A program made the translations under genes and the position numbers. Positions 56,890-64,000 of a DNA stretch of 64,000 nucleotides are shown in pieces. The first letter of the stretch is position 1. Every line of letters begins with the position of its first letter. The notes below the pieces were generated by a model, which saw nothing but the letters and a program-made list of their open reading frames with translations, was not told where the DNA came from and made no database searches. Source of the DNA: Burkholderia oklahomensis C6786 (lineage in GTDB: Bacteria > Pseudomonadota > Gammaproteobacteria > Burkholderiales > Burkholderiaceae); contig NZ_CP009555.1 in assembly GCF_000959365.1 (NCBI RefSeq), forward strand, positions 868,001 through 932,000. The letters are read 5' to 3'.

Positions 56890-58608
56890 TCAGCCGCGCT
56901 TGTTGTCCTTGTCCTCTTCCCGCTCTTCCTTGTAGCGCGCCTCGAACTCGTGCAGCCGCGCGCTGATGATCGACTGCTCGTAGAAGCTGGCCGACTTGAT
57001 GTCGCGCGCCTCGCGCAGTTGCCGGATCGCCGACGGCCACGCGCCCTCGAGCGCGAATTTCTCCGCGAGCGCGCGGCGCTGCGTCACCGCATCGCCGTTG
57101 CCGAGGCTCGCCTGCGCGAGATAATTCCACCAATCCGGCTGGCCGGAATCGGCGCTCGCCTCGGACTGCGCGAGCGTCTGTGCGTGCGCGTAGCGGCGCG
57201 CGGCAAGGAGCGCCTGCAGATGCGCGGCGATCGCCGCGTGCGAGCCCGGCCAGCGCCGCTGCGCGGCGGCGGCGAGCTGCACCGCGTCGTCGGTGCGGCC
57301 CGCGCGGCGCGCGATCTCCGCCGCGAGCACGTCGAGGCTCGGCGAGCTGCGCGCCGAGTCGCCCTCGCGCGCGGCCGTGCGCGCGAACGCGTCGCGCGCC
57401 GCCCCGAGCGCGCGATCCGCATCGTCGTAGCGGCTGCCCAGCATCTCGCCCAGCGCGATCCCGTACCAATTTGCCGCGACGTTCGGCGCGATCCTGTCGT
57501 CGAGCTCGACGCGCATCCGCCGCACCTCGTTCGCGTAATCGGTCGGCGAGCGGTTCTGCAGCATCCGCAGACGCGCGCGCACGAAACCGTACTCCGGCGA
57601 CTGCCTCGGCTGCTTGTACGGCGCGCGCCGCGCGCGATCGTCCATGTCGGCGATCCGCTCGCCCGTCAGCGGATGCGTGCGCGCATACGCGGGCACGCCC
57701 GCGTCGCCCATCGACGCGCGTTCGAGCCGCTCGAAGAAGCCCGGCATCCCATACGGATCGTAGCCGGCGCCCGCGAGCAGTTGAAAGCCGACGCGGTCAG
57801 CCTCGCGCTCGGCCGTGCGCGAGAACCGCAACTGGCTGTCGACCGCGAACGCCTGGCCGCCGATCGCGATCGCGCTGCCGAGATCGCCGCTGCGCGCGAG
57901 GATGCCCGCGAGCACGCCGAACAGCATCGTCGCGAGCGCCGCGTAGCCGCTCTTCTCGCTCGCGACGATCATCCGCGCGATATGCCGCTGCAGCACGTGC
58001 CCCATCTCGTGACCGATCACCGACGCGAGCTCGGATTCCGTCTGCGTCGTCGCGACGAGCCCGCTGTTGATGCCGATGAAACCGCCCGGCAGCGAGAACG
58101 CGTTGATCTGCGGGTCGCGTATCGCGAACAGATCGAAGTCGGGCATGTAGCCGCCGATGAACTGCGCGGCCGCCGCCGCCGACAGCTTCGCCGCGACTGA
58201 ATTCAGGTAGTCGCGCACGAGCCAGTCGTCGAGATAGTCGGGATCGCGCCGCACCTCGCGCATCACGCGTTCGCCGAGACGGCGCTCCGCCTGCGGCGTC
58301 AGCGATCCGCCCGAGCCGTCGCCGAGATCCGGCAGTTGCAGCGATCGAAGCGGCGCGCGCAAACTGGGCGTGCCGGACGCCGGATCGGACAGCCGGCTCT
58401 GCGCGCCGCCGTACGTGCCGAACACGCCGGCCGCGATGCCGGACGGCACGGTCGAGATCGCGTCGGGCGCGAGCGGCGCGGGCTCGGCGGCGCCGGTGGC
58501 GGGAGCGGATTCGAGCGGCTGAGCATCGGCGCGCGGCTGAGCGTAGCCGCCGGGCGGCAGGGCGAGCGCCGCGGACAGCGACACGACGAGCAACGGTTTG
58601 ACGCGCAT
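56890..58608 (-). CDS. bepA: M48-family metalloprotease with TPR repeats (BepA-like)
   Basis: This periplasmic zinc protease/chaperone probably helps assembly and quality control of outer-membrane proteins. The 572-residue protein has a signal peptide (cut near GYAQP), the HExxH site His200-Glu201-x-x-His204 (VIGHEMGHVLQRH), a third ligand Glu in RTAEREADRVGFQLL, and a C-terminal half of TPR-like helices. The ATG at 58608 is preferred over a TTG two codons upstream. It is convergent with the preceding gene. Confidence 0.9.
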   Translation of the reverse strand: MRVKPLLVVSLSAALALPPGGYAQPRADAQPLESAPATGAAEPAPLAPDAISTVPSGIAAGVFGTYGGAQSRLSDPASGTPSLRAPLRSLQLPDLGDGSGGSLTPQAERRLGERVMREVRRDPDYLDDWLVRDYLNSVAAKLSAAAAAQFIGGYMPDFDLFAIRDPQINAFSLPGGFIGINSGLVATTQTESELASVIGHEMGHVLQRHIARMIVASEKSGYAALATMLFGVLAGILARSGDLGSAIAIGGQAFAVDSQLRFSRTAEREADRVGFQLLAGAGYDPYGMPGFFERLERASMGDAGVPAYARTHPLTGERIADMDDRARRAPYKQPRQSPEYGFVRARLRMLQNRSPTDYANEVRRMRVELDDRIAPNVAANWYGIALGEMLGSRYDDADRALGAARDAFARTAAREGDSARSSPSLDVLAAEIARRAGRTDDAVQLAAAAQRRWPGSHAAIAAHLQALLAARRYAHAQTLAQSEASADSGQPDWWNYLAQASLGNGDAVTQRRALAEKFALEGAWPSAIRQLREARDIKSASFYEQSIISARLHEFEARYKEEREEDKDNKRG

Positions 58609-58761
58609 GGACAAGGATCAGGGCGGCCGTGGCGTAATGATCGATAGAGCTGCGTCATTGTAACGGCGCGCCGGCCGCCGTTCGCGCGACGCCGACGCGC
58701 ACCGCTCGAATCGACCGACGAGCCGCGCTGCTATGATAGGCGCCCTCTAACGGAGCACGAC

Positions 58762-59250
58762 ATGTCTGGATTCACACACTTCGACGCTGCCGGCCACGCG
58801 CACATGGTCGACGTCGGCGACAAGCAGGAAACGAAGCGCATCGCGGTGGCGCGCGGCGCGATCCGGATGCTGCCCGACACGCTCGCGCTGATCCGCGAAG
58901 GACGCGCGAAGAAAGGCGACGTGCTCGGCGTCGCGCGGATCGCGGCGATCCAGGGCGCGAAGCGCACCGCCGATCTGATTCCGCTCTGCCACCCGCTCGC
59001 GCTCACGCGCGTCGCGGTCGAGTTCGAGTTCGACGACGCGCTGCCCGGCGTGCGCTGCAGCGCGCAGGTCGAGACGTACGGACGCACGGGCGTCGAGATG
59101 GAGGCGCTGACCGCGGTGCAGGTCGGGCTGCTGACTGTCTACGACATGTGCAAGGCCGTCGATCGGGGAATGGTGATCACCGATGTGAGCGTCAGGGAGA
59201 AGCGCGGCGGAAAGTCGGGGGACTGGAAAGCTGGCGAGGCCGGCGCGTAA
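58762..59250 (+). CDS. moaC: Cyclic pyranopterin monophosphate synthase
   Basis: It forms cyclic pyranopterin monophosphate in molybdenum cofactor synthesis. The 162-residue protein has [18 protein letters not shown], the [11 protein letters not shown] block and the active-site [25 protein letters not shown]. It is divergent from the M48 protease, sharing a 153-bp promoter region. Confidence 0.96.
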   Translation: MSGFTHFDAAGHAHMVDVGDKQETKRIAVARGAIRMLPDTLALIREGRAKKGDVLGVARIAAIQGAKRTADLIPLCHPLALTRVAVEFEFDDALPGVRCSAQVETYGRTGVEMEALTAVQVGLLTVYDMCKAVDRGMVITDVSVREKRGGKSGDWKAGEAGA

Positions 59251-59420
59251 CGCCGGCCTGCCCCGCAAACCGCCAGCTAGCGCACCGCCGAATCCGGGCG
59301 GGTGCGCGTCAAGCGGTTATCGAAGCGCCGCACTCGACAAGGCGCTTCGAGTCGGGACAACGGCGCGCAACGAGACACGCGCGTTGCCGCCCGCGCCCGC
59401 GCCCACGCACTCGATGCGCG

Positions 59421-59786
59421 TCACCGCGCGGCCTTCGCCGTCGGCTCGAACACGAACGGCCGCGTCAGCGTAAACGGATAGGGCTCGCCGCCGCGCGCGG
59501 GCGTCTGCGAGCACGCGACCTTCGACATCGCTTCGACGGCCGCACGGTCCGCGGCGGCATTCCGGCTACTCGTCGTGACCGTGACGTTCTCCGCATTGCC
59601 CGACGACGTGATCATCGCCCGCACGAGCACGGTCGCCCGGCGCTCGAGCGGCTTCGCGCTGTCCGGATACACCGCGACGGGCATCGTGCATTCGAGCTTC
59701 GCCGAGTCCCGCGGCGCGAACGCCGCGCAGCCGGCGAGCAGCGACGCGGCAAGAGGAAACGTCAGGTACGTCGAATAAGTCTTCAT
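59421..59786 (-). CDS. TonB C-terminal-like lipoprotein
   Basis: This 121-residue lipoprotein has a lipobox SLLAGCAAF and then a domain resembling the TonB C-terminal fold (AVYPDSAKPLERRATVLVRA, DRAAVEAMSKVACS, TRPFVFEP). There is no inner-membrane anchor or Pro-rich spacer, so it cannot act as a normal TonB. A conserved tryptophan-rich position is replaced by a Cys (ACS) that may pair with the earlier LECTMP Cys. Function unknown. Confidence 0.72.
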   Translation of the reverse strand: MKTYSTYLTFPLAASLLAGCAAFAPRDSAKLECTMPVAVYPDSAKPLERRATVLVRAMITSSGNAENVTVTTSSRNAAADRAAVEAMSKVACSQTPARGGEPYPFTLTRPFVFEPTAKAAR

Positions 59787-60016
59787 GTTCGTTCTGGTCA
59801 GTCCGCGCTGTCGATCGCGTGAATCGTCAGCGCCTGCGTTGCGCACGCCGTGCGATTCCGCCCCCCCGTTTCTTGTCCATTCTTATCCATGCTTCATTCG
59901 CACCGGCGCCCGATACCGAGCGCCGCGCGCGATCCCCGGCGTCCGCCGACGCGTCGCGTCGGCAGCGCGCGTCGATCGCGCACCGCCCGCTCCGCGACAC
60001 GGCGCCGGCGTCCCGC

Positions 60017-60481
60017 TTACAGCAGCGACTTCGCCTGCGACAGCACCTTGTCGCAGACCTGCTTCGTCAACTGCTGCTTGAAGCTCTGCCCGCCGCTCAG
60101 GTCGAGCGTGCGGCCGTTGCCGGCGTCGAGAATCCCGCTCGCGCCGCTCGCGTAGCTGCTGTCCGACGTGACGCCGCCGCCCAGCTTGCTCATCAGCGCG
60201 TCCTTGACCGACGACGCGCCGCCGTCGCCGAGATAGTTGTTCTTGATGCAGAACTGCAGCAGGCCCGCGACGTTGCCGGTGCTGCCGGGTGACAGCAGCG
60301 AGCCGGCCGACGCGGCGCCGCCCGCGCCGCCGAGATTGCCGAGCGCGCTCGCTACGCCGCCCGCGCCGCTGTCGGTGCCTTGCTTCAGCAAGTCGCCGAG
60401 CTGCGCGTGAGCGGTCGAGAACGACGCGATGCTGGCAATCAGGATGCCTGCTGCCGCAATACGATGGGGACGCGTTTTCAT
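60017..60481 (-). CDS. DUF2501 family exported protein (YjjA-like)
   Basis: This 154-residue periplasmic protein has a signal peptide (cut near TAHAQ), a long Gly/Ala/Ser-rich region and the family blocks LLQFCIKNNYLGD and VKDALMSKLGG. Two cysteines (FCIKN and QVCDK) could form a disulfide. The role of DUF2501 proteins is not known. Confidence 0.82.
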   Translation of the reverse strand: MKTRPHRIAAAGILIASIASFSTAHAQLGDLLKQGTDSGAGGVASALGNLGGAGGAASAGSLLSPGSTGNVAGLLQFCIKNNYLGDGGASSVKDALMSKLGGGVTSDSSYASGASGILDAGNGRTLDLSGGQSFKQQLTKQVCDKVLSQAKSLL

Positions 60482-60653
60482 AGGCTTCCTCTCAGGGCAA
60501 GAATTCGTTTCCAGTCGATGAATACCGCGCCCAAGCATACCCGAACGATGCGACGCAAATCCGCTCGTACCGGCTCGCCGTGCGCGAGTGCGGCGCGATT
60601 TGACACTGCTTAACGTCGCCTGTCGGAGCGGGGCGGGGATAGCGGCTGCTCAC

Positions 60654-60731
60654 GGCGGTTTCTTTCGGCGGTTTCTTTCGGTAGTTTCTTGCCGCGATTC
60701 CTTGTGGCGGTTTCTTTCGGCGGCTTCTTGT
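60654..60731. repeat. Degenerate 13-bp tandem repeat, six units
   Basis: There are six head-to-tail units of GGCGGTTTCTTTC; units 1, 2 and 5 are perfect and the others differ at two to five positions. The unit closely resembles the 3' arm of the pglL terminator about 225 bp away (GGCGGTTTCTTCG), which suggests a common origin. Confidence 0.85.
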
Positions 60732-60936
60732 GACGGCCGCGTGCTTAGGCTGCGCGAGTGTCGGCCAAGCGACGTCGACGCACGCTTTGCACACGATGCG
60801 ATGCCGCGGCCACGCAACGCTCCTCGTGCCGTCCGCATGACGAAATTCCGGCGCGCGCCGCCGCGCATCAAGCATCACGCGTCGTGCATCGCGCCCGCCG
60901 CATCGTTCGATCGCGACGCCGTCGCGCCCTCCCAAT

Positions 60937-60965
60937 CAAAACCGCCGCGAAAAGCGGCGGTTTCT
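60937..60965 (-). terminator. Rho-independent terminator after pglL
   Basis: ACCGCCGC and GCGGCGGT form a perfect 8-bp stem around a 5-nt loop; the minus-strand reading continues with TTTGATT. It lies about 30 nt after the pglL stop. Confidence 0.85.
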
Positions 60966-60995
60966 TCGATCGTCCCGTTTCCAGCCGACCCGCGA

Positions 60996-62783
60996 TCAGT
61001 CGTCGCTGTCGTCTTCCTCACCGTCGGCGGATACGTTCGCGGCCGGCGTCCCGTACTTCGACACGAGCGACGCCTTGAACGGCCTCAGCGACGGCTGATC
61101 GTCGAGCAGCTTGTACAACGCGGCAAGCTGCACCGGCCAGTCATGCAGTTCTTGCGCGAACACGCGCAGCCGCTCGACCGTGTCGAACGCGTCGGCTTCG
61201 CGGCCGTCGAGCGCCTGCAGCACCGCGTAGCGGCGCAGGACGGTCTCGCCCGGCAGCAGCGCGATCGCCCGTTCGTGCGCGGCGAGCTTCGCCTGCAGGT
61301 TGTCGCGCGAAATCGTCAGCAGCGTCGCCTCGCCGTAATCGCCCCACGCGCCGAACAGGAACGACGGATCCTCGCGGTACTGCTCGGCCGGATTCGTGCC
61401 GTAGTACAGCACTTCCGCGCGCTGGTAGTCGCGCAGCACCGGGTACAGCGACGCAAGCCCCGCAACCGACAGCGCAGCGAACAGCGCGAACGCCGCACGG
61501 CTTGGCAGCACGCGCAACGGCTTCGTCTCGAGCAGGCCGATCACGAACATCACGGGCAGCAGGAAGAACGTGTACTGCTGCGGGTACTCGACGAGCGCGT
61601 GCATCAGCAAAATGCCGACGAGCGCGAAGCCGAACACACGGCTCTCGGTATGCGGCACGCGCAGCGCGCGCACGAACCACGCGACGAGCGCGACGACCAG
61701 CACGCCGAGGCCGAGCAAGCCGGACTTCGCGAGCAGATCGATGAAGATGTCATGCGAGTTGTTGGCGATCTCGACGCCGCCCAGCCTGCGCACGAGTTCG
61801 AACTGATGGATCGGGAATTCGCCCCAGCCGACGCCGAGCAGCGGATGCTCGCGGAACATCGTCAGGCCGTACTTCCAGAGCGCGAGGCGCGGCGCGATCT
61901 GGCCGGCGTCGCGCATGCGGTCGGCGGCCGACTCGGCAAGGCCGAGGTGGTAATGCACGTTCACCCAGCGCACGGCGACATTGACCGCGACGAACAACGC
62001 GCCGAGCACGACCGGAATCGCCCATGCGCGCATGCGGCTCGCGGCCGGATCGCGCCGCGCCTGCGCGAACGCCATCCAGAAGCCGGCGACGACCATCACG
62101 CCGACCTGCAGCCACGGCCCGCGCGACACGGTAAGCGCGAGCCCGACGGACAGGAACACCGACAGCGCCGCCCACGCGAGCGCCGGCATGCGGCGCGTCT
62201 GCACGAGATACAGCGCGCCCGCAAGCGCGAACGCGATGTAGGTCGCGAGGTGATTCGCCTGCGCCATGTTGCCGTACGGCCGGCGATCGACGGTCACGCC
62301 GTACGACACGACGAACGGCGAGAACGTCGTCTCCAGATGGAACAGCTGCACGAACTGGCAGGCGACGGCGAAGATGCCGCCGACGATCGTCGCCCCCGCG
62401 ATCATCCTCGCGACCATGTCGACCATGTTCGCGCGCGCGAGCGCATAGCCCGACTGCATCGCGACGATCGCGCCGAGCAGGTAGCCCGTCGCGAGCCAGT
62501 TCATCGAAGGCTGATGCAACGGCAGCAGCGCGACCTGCGCGAGCAGCACCGCGCCGAAGCCGAGCGGCGCGACGAGCGCCATCGGCACCGCGAACGGCTG
62601 CGCGGAGCGCTCGGCTTTCACGAGCAGGACGACGGTCGCGCCGAGCACCCAATACAGCGCAAACGCGGCGAATTCGGAATAGAAGGTCGGAATCGGATAC
62701 GTGTGATTCGTGACCGCATACGGCAGGATCAGGGCGACTGCAAGCGCGATCAGCGACAAAGAACGCAGAAAAGAGGAAGGCAT
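60996..62783 (-). CDS. pglL: PglL-type O-oligosaccharyltransferase (Wzy/WaaL family)
   Basis: It probably transfers lipid-linked glycans to Ser/Thr of exported proteins in the periplasm. The 595-residue membrane protein has about twelve hydrophobic segments; the central Wzy_C-type block includes YGNMAQANHLATYIAF, SRGPWLQ and the large periplasmic loop with HPLLGVGWGEFPIHQF and NNSHDIFIDLLAKSGL. The C-terminal soluble part (from about residue 440) ends in an acidic tail. It directly follows the pilin gene, as for known Burkholderia PglL. A GTG at 62813 is an alternative start. O-antigen polymerase or ligase is a less likely reading. Confidence 0.88.
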   Translation of the reverse strand: MPSSFLRSLSLIALAVALILPYAVTNHTYPIPTFYSEFAAFALYWVLGATVVLLVKAERSAQPFAVPMALVAPLGFGAVLLAQVALLPLHQPSMNWLATGYLLGAIVAMQSGYALARANMVDMVARMIAGATIVGGIFAVACQFVQLFHLETTFSPFVVSYGVTVDRRPYGNMAQANHLATYIAFALAGALYLVQTRRMPALAWAALSVFLSVGLALTVSRGPWLQVGVMVVAGFWMAFAQARRDPAASRMRAWAIPVVLGALFVAVNVAVRWVNVHYHLGLAESAADRMRDAGQIAPRLALWKYGLTMFREHPLLGVGWGEFPIHQFELVRRLGGVEIANNSHDIFIDLLAKSGLLGLGVLVVALVAWFVRALRVPHTESRVFGFALVGILLMHALVEYPQQYTFFLLPVMFVIGLLETKPLRVLPSRAAFALFAALSVAGLASLYPVLRDYQRAEVLYYGTNPAEQYREDPSFLFGAWGDYGEATLLTISRDNLQAKLAAHERAIALLPGETVLRRYAVLQALDGREADAFDTVERLRVFAQELHDWPVQLAALYKLLDDQPSLRPFKASLVSKYGTPAANVSADGEEDDSDD

Positions 62784-62818
62784 GAGCGAACCGGGTGTCA
62801 GCAACCGGCGCACTATAC

Positions 62819-62842
62819 AAAAAAAACCTCCCGCTGTGCGGG
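62819..62842 (-). terminator. Rho-independent terminator after the pilin gene
   Basis: In the minus-strand reading, CCCGC-ACA-GCGGG forms a short stem followed by AGG and eight T residues. It lies between the pilin and pglL, so it may limit read-through and give more pilin than transferase. Confidence 0.7.
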
Positions 62843-62987
62843 CGCGGGGCGCCGGTTGCGCACGGCCGTTATGTCACGCACCATCACAGTGCACGAACGC
62901 CGCGCAATTCTTCTCCCGGTAGCCGATGCTCAAGGCACGCGCCGCCCCGCCGCTTCGCCGCTATTCGCCGCTATTCGCCGCCGGACG

Positions 62988-63611
62988 TCACGCTCGGCAC
63001 TCCGGCGGCGCGAGCTTGCCGGCCAGCGTCGGCGCATCGCTCGGCATCGGCCCGGCGCCCGGCGCGGGCAGCGACGACGACGTCTTGCCGTCGGCGAAGC
63101 ACTCCCACGTGATCGCCCCCGCCTGCACGGCGCCCTTCGACAGCGCGACGCGCGCCGTCGGCGTCTCCGCCTGATCCGGCGCCGACGGCACGAGCACGAG
63201 CGTGTTCGCGCCCGACGCCGCGACGCGCGACGTGAACGCGACGACGATCTGCCCGGTGTCGTCGTCGACGCGAATCGACTCGACGTTGCGCGTGCCCGGC
63301 GGCGACACGTATCCGCCCGAAAAACCGCTGCCGCTCGCCGCGTTCTCCGCGACCGCGAGCCGCGCGGACGCGGCGAGCGCAAGCCCCTCGCCGACCCGGC
63401 TGCGCGCGAGGTAGTCCTGATATGCGGGAATCGCGTACGCAGCGACGACGCCGACGATCGCGAGCACGATCATCAATTCGATCAGCGTGAAACCACGGCC
63501 GCGCACCGCACGCGTCGACGCGCGCCACACCCGGCGCAGGCCGCGCGCGCCCCCCGCCCGCGGCAGCAAAAGCGACGCAAACGGCGATAAAACGGAAAGA
63601 AATTCGCTCAT
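62988..63611 (-). CDS. pilA: Type IV pilin (PilA-like prepilin)
   Basis: This protein is a type IV pilin precursor. The prepilin peptidase site is [33 protein letters not shown] with Glu5 after the cut, and the C-terminal globular domain has one cysteine pair (WECF and PPEC). From the ATG at 63611 (GGAG 7 nt upstream) the protein is 207 residues, with an unusually long 40-residue leader. A GTG at 63506 would give a normal 5-residue leader (MRGRG) and a 172-residue protein. The neighbour pglL may glycosylate it. Sequence resembles the adhesion-linked PilA of B. pseudomallei. Confidence 0.85.
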   Translation of the reverse strand: MSEFLSVLSPFASLLLPRAGGARGLRRVWRASTRAVRGRGFTLIELMIVLAIVGVVAAYAIPAYQDYLARSRVGEGLALAASARLAVAENAASGSGFSGGYVSPPGTRNVESIRVDDDTGQIVVAFTSRVAASGANTLVLVPSAPDQAETPTARVALSKGAVQAGAITWECFADGKTSSSLPAPGAGPMPSDAPTLAGKLAPPECRA

Positions 63612-63727
63612 GACAGGCTCCGGAAACGAACACGCCCGCCGAAAGCGGCAGGCGTGTCGATCGTAGCCAGCGTGCGGCAACGCGGGCAGTCGGCCGGACG
63701 GCCGACGCCGCGAAGCGCCGGTGTCAG

Positions 63728-64000
63728 TCAGTGCGAATTCGCCGTCCCCGACGTCGCGCGGCGCTTCTTCAGCGCATATCCGGCGATCACGACAAAGAGC
63801 GCGCCCGCCACGCTCGCGCCATAGATCGCGGCGGGCGTGTCGAGGAGCGGCCAGCGGTCGCCCGCCGGATCGTTGACCATCAGCCCGCCCGCGATCCAGC
63901 CGAGAAGCGCCGCGCCAAGCGTGATGAAGATCGGAAAGCGGTCGAGCAGCTTGAGCACGAGCGTGCTGCCCCAGACGATGATCGGAATGCTGACGATCAG
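63728..64000 (-). CDS. TerC-family integral membrane protein (3' part only)
   Basis: Only the C-terminal 90 residues lie in the window; the gene continues beyond 64000. They contain [20 protein letters not shown], which is the family pattern, two to three membrane segments and a short basic tail (LKKRRATSG). TerC-like proteins are linked to metal export at the time of membrane protein secretion. The first in-window GTG is internal, so the real start is outside. Confidence 0.85.
   Translation of the reverse strand: MIVSIPIIVWGSTLVLKLLDRFPIFITLGAALLGWIAGGLMVNDPAGDRWPLLDTPAAIYGASVAGALFVVIAGYALKKRRATSGTANSH

Larger units (their letters stand above)
60482..60995. other. Intergenic region with degenerate tandem repeat and pglL terminator
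   Basis: This 514-bp gap contains the DUF2501 gene promoter, a 13-bp repeat array at 60654-60731, and the pglL terminator at 60937-60965. Open frames exist on both strands but none is convincing. Confidence 0.65.

Noticed and set aside
60588..63590. A 1000-codon plus-strand frame over pglL and the pilin
   Set aside because: Arg/His-rich translation with no domain; the minus strand carries two clear genes.

Overview
The window is high-GC DNA (third codon positions almost always G or C) from a Burkholderia chromosome, most likely chromosome 1 of a member of the Burkholderia pseudomallei group. The evidence is gene content and order: an RND efflux operon with a divergent TetR repressor that matches BpeAB-OprB/BpeR, the run tsaC-purK-purE-purC-fba-pyk-pgk, azlDC next to ilvE, waaF, moaC, and a type IV pilin followed by a PglL-type oligosaccharyltransferase. 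I cannot settle the species. I found no rRNA, tRNA, insertion sequence, prophage or CRISPR array.

Region 1 (1-14.3 kb) is a sugar-alcohol catabolism island made of two operons that point at each other. The left one (+) encodes D-arabinitol dehydrogenase, xylulokinase, a SorC-type regulator and an exported HAD phosphatase. The right one (-) encodes a polyol dehydrogenase (SDR), a PfkB sugar kinase, a GatZ/KbaZ-like protein, a polyol ABC transporter (binding protein, two permeases, ATPase) and a small HAD phosphatase. Each operon is headed by nearly the same 31-bp inverted repeat, in the same orientation toward its genes. I infer this is the SorC operator and that it makes the island one regulon.

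Region 2 (14.4-17.7 kb) is zinc uptake: a Zur-like repressor with a Zur-box-like site, then znuA, znuC and znuB. ZnuC carries a very histidine-rich tail. Region 3 (17.8-24.7 kb) has glutathione-dependent formaldehyde detoxification (fghA, frmA), a GlxA-type AraC regulator, a second xylulokinase, and an NCS2 purine permease.

Region 4 (25-32.1 kb) is bpeR and bpeAB-oprB, with a palindromic operator in the divergent gap. Region 5 (32.2-42.3 kb) holds small conserved proteins, a DegP/MucD protease, a two-component system, PBP4 (dacB), a 12-bp minisatellite of about 20 copies, a fatty acid hydroxylase and a GDSL lipase.

Region 6 (42.4-50.7 kb) is core metabolism, all on the minus strand: threonylcarbamoyl-AMP synthase, three purine-synthesis enzymes and three glycolytic enzymes. 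Region 7 (50.9-64 kb) is mixed housekeeping: branched-chain amino acid export and transamination, heptosyltransferase II, hydrolases, an M48 protease, moaC, a TonB-like lipoprotein, a DUF2501 protein, PglL, a type IV pilin, and the end of a TerC-family gene cut by the window edge.
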